Assembly (NCBI GenBank): GCA_949752795.1
Contig: OX457061.1
Span: forward strand, 43,928,338-43,992,337
Length of the DNA stretch: 64,000 bases
Reading direction: 5' to 3'
Source of the DNA: Hyperoodon ampullatus
Lineage: Eukaryota > Chordata > Mammalia > Artiodactyla > Ziphiidae
Positions 56,400-64,000 of the stretch are shown piece after piece. How positions within the stretch are numbered: position 1 is the stretch's first letter; each line of letters begins with the position of its first letter. The notes under the pieces were generated by a model. The model ran no database searches. It had not been told where the DNA came from and worked only from the letters and a program-made list of their open reading frames with translations. A program made the position numbers and the translations under genes.

Positions 56400-57085
56400 A
56401 GCAGGTCTTACCTTCTCCACCACAGAGTAACCAGACCCTCCCCTCTCTAACCTCTGCTGCTCCTACTGCCATCCTACACTGCTCAGTCCCTAGTCCTGGA
56501 CTTGTTATAATAGGCTCCCAGCACTTTCCCTGCTTCCAACTCCAATCCATTCTCTATAAAGCAGTCATCAATGTAAATCAAATCTCATCCACTCACCACC
56601 TTAAAATCCTCTAGTAGATTCCCATCGCACTGAATACAATAAAATTCTTTACCCTGGCTTTAGGATCTGGCCGATTTCCCCTCCCCCGCTGTGCTCCAGC
56701 CTTTCTGTCTTCCACCAAGCCGGTCCGCACCTAGCTGTTTCCTCTTCCTACAATGCTCTCCCTGCCCTGGCTAACCTCCACCTCATTCCTTCCCCCACCA
56801 GCCCACCCCACACCCTCCACATTTGCCTGAGGACTCAATTCTGATCTGAGCTGCAATGTCACCTACTCAGAGAAGATGTCCCTTCCTATTTTAATTTTAT
56901 ACCTAAAAAGATCACCACCTGCTATTTTTCTTACTCATTTATTGGTTGATCATCGCATTTCTATCTCTTCCTATTAAAATGTTGCCTCTCCAAGACCAGG
57001 AACTGCCTGTCATTCCTTACAGTACCTGACCCATAATAGGTGTGAATGAATAAAAGATTGTTGAATGAATAAAATAAAATTATGC
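56400..57085 (+). repeat. Long L2 LINE 3' relic
   Basis: Forward L2 order: 'caaatctcatccactcacca', 'ccctggctttaggatctggc', 'ctacaatgctctccctgccc', 'gagctgcaatgtcacctact', 'gaatgaataaaagattgttg'. It is the longest L2 piece in the window. Confidence 0.75.
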
Positions 57086-57301
57086 GGGCTTCCCTGGTGG
57101 CGCAGTGGTTGAGAGTCCGCCTGTCGATGCAGGGGACACGGGTCTGTGCCCCGGTCCGGGAAGATCCCACATGCCGCGGAGTGGCTGGGCCCGTGAGCCA
57201 TGGCGACTGAGCCTGAGCATCCGGAGTCTGTGCTCCGCAGCGGGAGAGGCCACAGCAGTGAGAGGCCCGCGTACCGCAAAAAAAATAATAATAATTAAAA
57301 A
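57086..57301 (+). mobile_element. Short-form CHR SINE
   Basis: Short copy at the very 3' end of the L2. It is flanked by aaaataaaa-tatgc duplications (about 57071-57085 and 57302-57316) with one mismatch. Confidence 0.93.
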
Positions 57302-57359
57302 AAAATAAAAGTATGCAAGGGTGGAGGAGGTGTTTGCAAAAATGTCTCTGATGATCCCA

Positions 57360-57585
57360 CTCCAACAACTATTACTTTCATTGCACTGTTAACCATTGTT
57401 GTAGCATATAGTGTACTTTATTGGGTATCTCTTTTGTGTATCAGTCTTTCCCATTTTTTTTCGGCAAAGGAACCATTTTCTTATTTATCTTTGCATGCCC
57501 AACATCTTGCTCAGTGTCTGACAGCCAGTAAGTGTTCAACAAGCATTTGTATAATGAATGAATGAATGAATGAATACGTCTCAGT
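57360..57585 (+). repeat. L2 LINE 3' end with GAAT tail
   Basis: 'atgcccaacatcttgctcag', 'tgtctgacagccagtaagtg' and (gaat)n at 57553-57576 are the usual L2 terminus. Confidence 0.7.
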
Positions 57586-58029
57586 TGAGGTTTTACTTCT
57601 TATTGAGCCAACTTTTAATTCTCACAAAGTCACTTCCTGAATGATGCCTCCTGGCATTGATTTACATCCTCTCCCTTCTCAAACTTGTAATCAAGACATG
57701 CTCAAGGTCGACATTCAACTGTCCTCATATTGGACGGGAAAGGAGATGGCTTCTAACCTCAGCTCCCCAAACTTCTCTCTTTTTCACCACATAATTTCTC
57801 TGAAGTGGCTCACTTCCTCTCTCCTCCACTCTTGTCCAGTTTTACCTCCCCAGTTCTCCCCTATACGCCCTCTGAGACAACACTTCTCTAGGAATAGGCA
57901 GACCCAAGTTGATCAATTGTTAGAAATACACATTGCTGTGTCCACCTCAGATCTAATAGATTAGACTCTCTGGAGGTGAGGTCTGGAAATATGCATTTTT
58001 AACGTTCCAGATAATTCTGAAGGAAACCA
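57586..58029. other. Unclassified; hAT-like fragment near the end
   Basis: 57965-58025 (tctggaggtgaggtctggaa, atatgcatttttaacgttcc, agataattctga) looks like part of a MER58/MER20-class element. The 107-codon frame at 57641-57964 has no support. Confidence 0.4.
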
Positions 58030-58515
58030 GGTTATGTCAACCTAAAATATCCCTCTTTGACATAAAAATTATTTTGAGCTGATAGCAACTAAGAAATAGT
58101 AAATGCAGAAAGACTTCCCCTTTTCTGCCTAAAGGCAAGAAATAAATTCTCCTTCGACTGGAGACAAACACTTATCAGCCCAGAGACCAACCAGAAGGAT
58201 CTGCAAACAAACCTTGTTAAACTAACTTTTACCTTCCTAGTTAAGCAAGAGAAGGACTAACTTACCCTAGCTGGACTACTCTCTAGCCCAAACCCCATTG
58301 TCTTGACAATTCTTCACAAATTTATTGTTTCCTGTCTAAAAGGTATAAAAGCTTCCTGCTCTGATCACTTCTGTATGTCTTCATTCTTTTATGAACTTGT
58401 AAAAATTCAATAAGATTTGTATGCTTTTCTCCTGTTAATCTTTGTCAGTTTAATTTTCAGACCCAGCTAGGAACCCTAAGAGGCTTTAGGAAAACCTTTT
58501 CCTCCCCCACAATTC
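58030..58515 (+). mobile_element. Solo ERV LTR, family A (copy 2)
   Basis: 'ccctctttgacataaaaatt', 'ctgcctaaaggcaagaaata', 'aaggtataaaagcttcctgc' (TATA-like), 'aaattcaataagatttgtat' (AATAAG poly(A) region) and 'gttaatctttgtcagtttaa' are collinear with copy 1 (inverted, 25.4 kb) and copy 3 (59.3-60.2 kb). Confidence 0.75.
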
Positions 58516-58654
58516 TCAAGCACATCAACATTTAAGACTGCTAGTAAGCTATTTTTGATTTTTTTAATAGTTAATATTCTTGCAATGCACAAAATTCCAA
58601 AAATGCAATAGGATTTTGACAGCTTGTTACAACTAACTGTAGAATTCCCACTAA

Positions 58655-58750
58655 TTAATAAAATGACTAACAACCCAACAGAAAAAGGGGCAAGAGTCAT
58701 GAACAGGCATTTTTCAGAATTGCCAACAAGCGTATGAAAAGATGCACTAT
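58655..58750 (+). repeat. L1 ORF2 fragment
   Basis: 'actaacaacccaacagaaaa', 'ggggcaagagtcatgaacag' and 'ccaacaagcgtatgaaaaga' are from the end of L1 ORF2 (compare 54.4 kb). Confidence 0.55.
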
Positions 58751-59319
58751 CTTGACGAATTGAACACATATCAGTCTCTTTCCTAAATGTATATACCCTA
58801 ACAGTTCATGAATCAGGCAGCACCTCATCTAGCAGATAGAAAGGAGCTTCAAAAAGCTCACAAAATGAAAGAGTTTTATAGGCAGAAGGGGGCAGGACAA
58901 GGAAGCTACTAGCAAAGAGTAGATTGTTTCAGGCAAGGTCACCTTCATAGAAGGTCATGTGTTTTTCCAGCACTGTGCACTAAATAAACAAAATTTTCCC
59001 CACTGATTTGATATGCCACCTTTTTGTGTAATAAATTCCTCTTTGTATCCGGGTCTGATGAATCCATTCATACTCATCTTTGGTCAAAGGCAACCTGTAG
59101 CTTTGGAACACAAAGCAAAAAAAATCTGCCCACTTTATTCTTCATTAGCTCCTTCACAGCTTTGCTAAGACAACTAGTTACAACTAGCTAACACAGCTAG
59201 TTTAGAAGTGTTTGTAACGTACATGTCCACCTAAAGATGGTCCATGAAGATCAGAAAGCCCTTTTCAGTTTGGGTTTCAATAATGTCCAGCACAGTGTTG
59301 GGGCCCAGGGTAGGCCACC
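58751..59319. other. Possible inverted LTR and flank
   Basis: 58800-59060 (tcatgaatcaggcagcacct, gagttttataggcagaaggg) looks like a reversed old LTR, but I cannot assign it. No gene is seen. Confidence 0.3.
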
Positions 59320-60235
59320 CCAAAATATGTCTCAATGACATATTGATTATTTTGAATTAAAGTTACTTAAAAGATTGGTATAAATATACAATGGAATACT
59401 ACTCAGTCATAAAAAAGAATGGAATTTTGCCATTTGCAGCAACATGGATGGACTTGGGGGGCGTTATGCTAAGTGAAGTAAGTCAGACAAAGACAAATAC
59501 TGTATGATATCACTTGTATGTGGAATCTAAAAAATACAACAAACTAGTGGATATAACAAAAAAGAAGCAGACTCATAGATATAGAGAACGAACTAGTGGT
59601 TACCAGTGGGGAGGGGGAGAGGGGCAATACTGGGGTGGGTTGGGGGGTAGTGGGAGGTACAAACTATTGGGACAGGCTCAAGGATGTATTGTACAACATG
59701 GGGAATACAGCCAATATTTTGTAATAACTGTAAAAAAAATAAAATAACAAAAATAAAGTTACTTAAGAAACAGCTGATACAAGAGAGACACTTTGACTCT
59801 CCTCTCTGCCCCCTGAAAGCAGGAAATAAATCTCCATGTGAAAGGTGTCCTCCCTGCATCTGGAGGTAGAGGACACACTTATCCCCAGAGATGGGAAATT
59901 CAGACTGGGAAGCTGTATAAACAAACCTGGCTACTTATTTAATTTACTACCCCAAGCCCAAACTCTGTTTAGATTTTTCACTAATTAAGCACCCAAAGCC
60001 AAAGTGTCTTTGTCCTGTCAGTTCCTCGCAAATTTGTTGTTTCTTTGTCTAAAAAGTACAAAAGCTGCCTGCTTTGGCCACTTATTAGGTCCCATATCCA
60101 TGATACCTCCATGCAAATGAGTTAAAATTTGTTTTCCTCCTGTTAATCTGTCTTGTGCCAATTTTATGATTAGTCCAGCCAGGAGATGACCAGAAGGGGG
60201 TAGGGGGGAAATTTCCCCCTCCCCGTCAGCAGCCT
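59320..60235 (+). mobile_element. ERV LTR, family A (copy 3), split by an L1
   Basis: It begins 'ccaaaatatgtctcaatgac' and resumes after the L1 at 59767 with 'ctgccccctgaaagcaggaa', 'gtctaaaaagtacaaaagct', 'cctcctgttaatctgtcttg' and 'agtccagccaggagatgacc'. It is more diverged from copies 1 and 2 than they are from each other. Confidence 0.7.
59371..59753 (+). mobile_element. 5'-truncated L1 3' end nested in the LTR
   Basis: From 'aatatacaatggaatactac' to 'taataactgtaaaaaaaata' with an A-rich tail. It is flanked by a perfect 13-bp duplication (taaagttacttaa at 59358-59370 and 59754-59766). Confidence 0.93.
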
Positions 60236-60619
60236 GATGATGGATTAACAAAGCACATCATCTTCAGGCAGCCAATTTGCTGCAGTTTGCCAGCATGAGC
60301 AACATTTTCATCTGTAAATGGGGATTTTGATCTCAACTCCATGAGACCAGGACTTCAGGCAGCAAAGAACTTGGCTTTGAACCCAATGTAAGAGGACCCT
60401 TTCCTAAGGCACCTCCACCCACGGCAGCGTTTCCTTCTTCCCTAACCTCAGAGCCAATCTGAAAACAATTTTCAGATTTTCTTGGCAAGTTCTGCTTCCA
60501 GTTCACTTCTCCCACAATTCTAATTAAAATGTTCTTCTCTGTTGAAGGATGTGAATAGCCTTGAGAATTCTAAGTGCGAAGGTTAGGCATTCTGAGTATC
60601 ACTCCATCACCCAGTTAGT
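60236..60619. other. No feature recognised
   Basis: I see no gene or named repeat. Confidence 0.4.
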
Positions 60620-60790
60620 GCACCCCTGCTGTGTAAAAGGGGTTGAGCCAGGAATTATAAAGAATATAAAGACAAATGTGACCCAGTCCCATTCCTAAAG
60701 GAGACTATAGCCCACTGGGTAAACAAATAGCAATAGTACAAGTCATAATATGATCAGAACAATTCTTGCAAGGGCGAGGAGCTTGGCTGG
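60620..60790 (+). repeat. L2/MIR-like relic
   Basis: 'gttgagccaggaattataaa', 'gtgacccagtcccattccta' and 'ggagactatagcccactggg' follow the same phrase type as the relic at 20.83 kb. Confidence 0.4.
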
Positions 60791-60799
60791 TGAGTCTTT

Positions 60800-61005
60800 C
60801 TATATCAACTTGAGCATGAGACTTAGTCTTTCTGGGTCTCCCTTTTCTCATCAGAAAAACAGACTAGAACCCATATCGATCTCATATAAGTATGAGAACA
60901 TTTCTCTTAATGACAGAAATAAATGAAACATTCATGTAGAGAGTATGCTACAATGCCTGGTGGATGGTGGGCACTCGATACATGAACTTTTCTTATTTCC
61001 AAGAG
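60800..61005 (+). repeat. MIR SINE relic
   Basis: Forward MIR: 'gacttagtctttctgggtct', 'cccttttctcatcagaaaaa', 'caatgcctggtggatggtgg', 'gcactcgatacatgaac'. Confidence 0.65.
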
Positions 61006-61234
61006 CTATAGGAGTCCACTGAAGGGACCATTCATTACATCTTTGGCCTTTGAGAACAAATAGGTTTCACAAAATTGGAGGCTTAGAATTCAGGTAAAGG
61101 CTACAATTTGGGGACAGTACTGAGGCCAGTTAGGGGAATTCCAAGGTATCTAAACGGTGTGCACTGCTTTCTGAGATCAGTCTGCAAAGGCAGTAGAGGA
61201 CAAGAGAAAACCAAGCAGAATGAAGTTAGTACTG
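61006..61234. other. No feature recognised
   Basis: I see no gene or named repeat. Confidence 0.4.
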
Positions 61235-61560
61235 AAAAAAAAATGTCACTTGCCATTCCAGTTCTACAGGGACCAAGCCATTAGCCACTGCAGTCGCCCA
61301 GGACAGTGCGCTCTGAGGGGGAATTCAGAATGGAAAAAAAAAAAAAAAAAAAAAAAAACTAGGAAGAATTCTGTGCTTTAAATATACTGGTACCTAGATA
61401 GTTAAGATGCATATCTAAGGGAAAATTTCAAATGACTCCAGTTTCTTGCATCTTCCCATACATAGAAAAGCACTAAAATGACTAACTTGAGATGTCTGTT
61501 TTTTGTAATAAGCAGTAATCTTTTGGTGCTTGACTACATGCTTTTCCTACACAGTAGCCT
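61235..61560 (+). mobile_element. ERV LTR, family B (truncated copy)
   Basis: Collinear with 24.40-24.65 kb: 'ttagccactgcagtcgccca', 'tagttaagatgcatatctaa', 'catagaaaagcactaaaatg', 'taacttgagatgtctgtttt'. A run of 25 A (61334-61358) replaces a short A-tract of the other copy. Confidence 0.65.
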
Positions 61561-61651
61561 CTAGCCACCTGTGCCTTACTGACCCTTAAAACACGGTTAA
61601 CTTGCCCGAGGAAGTGAGTTTTTAATTCTATTTCACTTTCATTAATTTAAG

Positions 61652-61809
61652 TGTTTTTTAAAATGTTTATCTATTATTTATTTATTTATTTGTCTGTGCC
61701 GGGTCTTAGCTGTGGCATGTGGGATCTAGTTCCCTAACCAGGGATCGAACCCAGGCCCCCAGCATTGGTAGCGCGGAGTCTTAACCACTGGACAACCAGG
61801 GAAGTCCCA
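61652..61809 (-). mobile_element. tRNA-Glu-derived SINE, older CHR-related type
   Basis: Reversed copy (gggatctagttccctaacca; ccactggacaaccagggaag) flanked by a perfect 13-bp duplication (tcattaatttaag at 61639-61651 and 61810-61822). Confidence 0.93.
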
Positions 61810-61822
61810 TCATTAATTTAAG

Positions 61823-62109
61823 TTTAAATCTAAATAGCCACATGTGACTAAAGGCTACCACACTGGACAGCACAGCTCTGGATTATTATCATACCTGCCT
61901 TGAGCACACCCTTCATGGAAGATGGTGGTCAGATCACCTAAAAGGAGAGAGCTGGGATCTCATCAAGGTGCGAAAACAGGTTGTATGAACTGTGCTGATG
62001 GCAGCTTGCTAACAACTGCTCATTTTATAGATTGAGAGGAAGGGAGAAAAAACAAAAACAAAAAAACTTCAAATGGATCTGTTCAGAGCCGTTTTCTTTC
62101 ACCTTTTTT
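61823..62109. other. Unclassified sequence, no gene seen
   Basis: Possible old hAT fragment at the start (catgtgactaaaggctacca, cactggacagcacagctctg). Nothing coding. Confidence 0.35.
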
Positions 62110-62129
62110 AGAAATGGGCTTACTATTTT

Positions 62130-62353
62130 TTTTCCTTTTTTTAATGGTTTTTTTTTTAGTTTATTCGGCTGCTCTGGGTCTTAGTTGCAGCATGTGGGAT
62201 CTTCGTTGCTGCGTGCAGGATCTTTAGTTGCAGCGTGAGAACTTTTAGTTGTGGAATGTGGGCTGTGGGATCTAGTTCCCCAACCAGAGATCAAACCTGG
62301 GCCCCCGGCATTGGGAGCACAGAGTCTTAGCCACTGAACCATCAGGGAAGTCC
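62130..62353 (-). mobile_element. tRNA-Glu-derived SINE, older CHR-related type
   Basis: Reversed copy (gggtcttagttgcagcatgt; gccactgaaccatcagggaa) flanked by a near-perfect duplication of about 19 bp (agaaatgggcttactattt at 62110-62128 and 62354-62372). Confidence 0.94.
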
Positions 62354-62372
62354 AGAAATGGGCTTACTATTT

Positions 62373-62428
62373 TAGCACTTGTTCGTCCAGTCACTCCCCA
62401 CACCATAATCAGAATCCTGCAGATTGTT

Positions 62429-62464
<36 letters not shown>

Positions 62465-62819
62465 GAACAAAAGATGAACATAGACTTTTTTGAGATTTGT
62501 CAGACCTTTTACTTAGAGATGGACCTAAATCTTGTTTTATCTAGTCTTACAAAAAGTCTGTGCTCCAAAGCAATGAAACTATGATCTAGCCTCTCATCTT
62601 TTATCAAAATAATCTTTCAATAATATATTCAAATAATTGTGCCAGACAAACATAGGTATCAAAACAGTGTCTTCGATAAAGATTCTGACTCCTCCAGAGA
62701 TAGAAACTGATGAATGGGTACATTTCCAGCAGTTGTCCTGGAACTTTGAAACAACAAATGGTTCTCAGGCAAAGAGGGAAGCAGGCCAATAGAACAATGA
62801 ATCATGTCTAGACAGGGAT
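62373..62819. other. Unclassified sequence with a CA microsatellite
   Basis: An (AC)n run of about 13 units is at 62432-62459. Otherwise no gene or repeat is recognised. Confidence 0.6.
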
Positions 62820-62965
62820 TATGACAATCCTCATAATGTGGATGAGACAAAATGAGGTCTAAAAAGGTTACACGACTTGTCCAGAACTGGAAAATCACAT
62901 CTGTAAAATGGACTTGAACTGGGTCTTCTGACCCCAGACCCAAGGTTGTGGCTGCTTCTATTTTC
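62820..62965 (-). repeat. MIR SINE relic
   Basis: Reversed MIR: 'tgacaatcctcataatgtgg', 'gttacacgacttgtccagaa', 'cttgaactgggtcttctgac'. Confidence 0.65.
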
Positions 62966-63230
62966 AGGCATAGGATGGAAATAAGGGAATTTGTCTTTAT
63001 GATTGGTTTTTTGGAATGTGTACTTTCCTGCATCCATGATAACTCAACTGAAATCACAGAAATCTAAAACGAGACATAACATCCAATTATGACATTCTAT
63101 AAATGGGATTATGGTGACATACAAAGTATGAAAGGAGTACTGTGTTGATTCTATTATAATTAAACCATGAAAAAGTAATTTTTTAAAATCCTGGATGGTG
63201 CTAGTTTTCAAACTTTGATCTGTGCCAATC
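62966..63230. other. No feature recognised
   Basis: I see no gene or named repeat. Confidence 0.4.
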
Positions 63231-63244
63231 ACTTGTGCCATTTA

Positions 63245-63354
63245 CTTATTTATTTTTGCCCAAGCCACACAGCTTGCAGGATCTTAGTTCCCTGACCCAT
63301 GCCCTCAGCAGTGAAAACGTGGAGTCCTAACTACTGGACCACCAGGGAATTCCT
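63245..63354 (-). mobile_element. Short tRNA-Glu-derived SINE, older CHR-related type
   Basis: Reversed, internally shortened copy (cttgcaggatcttagttccc; ctactggaccaccagggaat). It is flanked by a perfect 14-bp duplication (acttgtgccattta at 63231-63244 and 63355-63368). Confidence 0.92.
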
Positions 63355-63389
63355 ACTTGTGCCATTTATTTAAAACACTGTGGGGCATG

Positions 63390-63515
63390 GGTACCCTGAC
63401 CTCCCATTCTGACTCAGAATGTCTGGGGCGGGGCCCAGTCATCTTTTTTTTTTCTTCTTAACAAAACACACAATTCTAATGTAGCCCACAGTTTGAGAAT
63501 TATTATTCATACACA
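63390..63515 (+). repeat. hAT-Charlie (MER58/MER20-class) fragment
   Basis: 'ctgactcagaatgtctgggg', 'cggggcccagtcatcttttt', 'acacaattctaatgtagccc' and 'acagtttgagaattatt' match the 3' half of a MER58-type element. Confidence 0.55.
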
Positions 63516-63839
63516 GCATAGGGGACTGAGAAAGACTAGTAAGGTAGGAGGGAATCCAGGAGACTGATGAGTCATCGAATCCAGAAGAAAGTGCTTCAGA
63601 AAGTGGAATGGAGGTTGGGAGGTGAAGAAGAGGTACAGAGAAGTAGCCATTGGGAGCGTCCAGGTCGTGGGCATGCTGACAAGAGCAGCTTCAAATAAGT
63701 GAGGGCATCAAAATGTGTTTGGCATGGGATGAGGAAGGAGAATGAGGGGAGATGGAGGAAGCAGAGTGACAACAGACAAATTTTGGGGGGAAGTTGAGCT
63801 GTGAAAGGGGCAGAGAAATAGGGCTGAAATAGAGATATA
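63516..63839. other. Purine-rich unclassified sequence
   Basis: G/A-rich text, with its reverse-strand frame (63889-63596) pyrimidine-derived. No gene is seen. Confidence 0.4.
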
Positions 63840-63915
63840 TGTACACACCCTCCATCCATGTTCATTTCAGCATTATGCACAATAGTCAAGGCATGAAAAC
63901 CACCTAAGTGTCATC
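63840..63915 (+). repeat. L1 fragment
   Basis: 'ttcatttcagcattatgcac' and 'aatagtcaaggcatgaaaac' come from the post-ORF2 region seen at 35.1 and 47.05 kb. Confidence 0.6.
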
Positions 63916-64000
63916 TCTTCCTTTTGATAAGTTATTTAACCTCTCCTGCCTTGAAGTCATCTACTGAGTAATAACTTTAAAAAAGTTGTTGTGAGAATTA
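63916..64000 (+). repeat. MIR SINE relic, cut by window end
   Basis: 'aagttatttaacctctcctg' and 'aaagttgttgtgagaatta' match the MIR core. The element probably continues past the window. Confidence 0.6.

Noticed and set aside
58030..60235. Possible complete provirus bounded by two same-strand LTRs
   Set aside because: The 800 bp between them show no recognisable gag, pol or env relic and include an unrelated L1 fragment. The LTRs also differ clearly from each other.
62604..63057. Minus-strand 132-codon frame
   Set aside because: It spans a reversed MIR and flank, with no splice or domain support.
1..64000. CRISPR array, operon, riboswitch or bacterial system
   Set aside because: No regularly spaced direct repeats with unique spacers and no gene clusters exist. 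The sequence is mammalian and retroelement-rich.

Overview
This is mammalian nuclear DNA, most likely from a cetacean (whale or dolphin). The main evidence is about two dozen tRNA-Glu-derived CHR-type SINEs. They open with the Pol III A box of the family (ttccctggtggcgcagtgg), and twelve have a short form of about 205 bp that I associate with cetaceans. The L1 3' ends, the mariner copy and the LTRs are also of cetartiodactyl type. I see no bacterial or viral gene organisation, no CRISPR array and no complete protein-coding gene. Nearly all short open reading frames in the window are shadows of SINEs, L1s or LTRs.

Layout. 1-9.2 kb: mostly unclassified sequence with MIR and L2 relics, four CHR SINEs and, at 4.7-4.9 kb on the minus strand, the best gene candidate: a possible terminal coding exon with branch point, acceptor, stop and poly(A) signals. 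9.2-24 kb: L1 3' ends of several ages, a MER5A, two MaLR-type LTRs plus a further MaLR-like tail, and SINEs. 24-31 kb: three unrelated LTR families and two tandemly placed long CHR SINEs. 31-36 kb: MIR, L2, a very old L3/CR1 relic and an L1 3' end. 35.8-36.7 kb: a CpG-rich segment with a splice-donor candidate on each strand. 37.5-37.9 kb: an AT-rich, repeat-free block rich in homeodomain/POU-like motifs. 38.4-39.1 kb: a GC-rich block with a degenerate 36-bp tandem repeat.

39.7-41.4 kb holds a full-length but dead mariner split by a SINE. 41.4-47.9 kb is a mosaic L1: one 5'UTR plus ORF1 remnant, then a second and different L1 5'UTR, then a SINE lying exactly at a large internal deletion, then the 3' half of ORF2 and the 3'UTR. 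48-64 kb is a patchwork of SINEs, a Tigger-like DNA transposon, MER3, a twin-primed inverted L1, L1M and L2 relics, and two more copies of an LTR family also found at 25.4 kb.

The window therefore reads as intergenic or intronic DNA dominated by retroelements. If a host gene is present, the signals favour a minus-strand gene whose last exon is near 4.7 kb. A weak first-exon candidate lies near 36.4 kb on the same strand, but I found no convincing exons between them and do not recognise the protein. Family names and approximate lengths come from memory of repeat consensus sequences. Target-site duplications, inverted repeats, open frames and splice motifs were read directly from the sequence.
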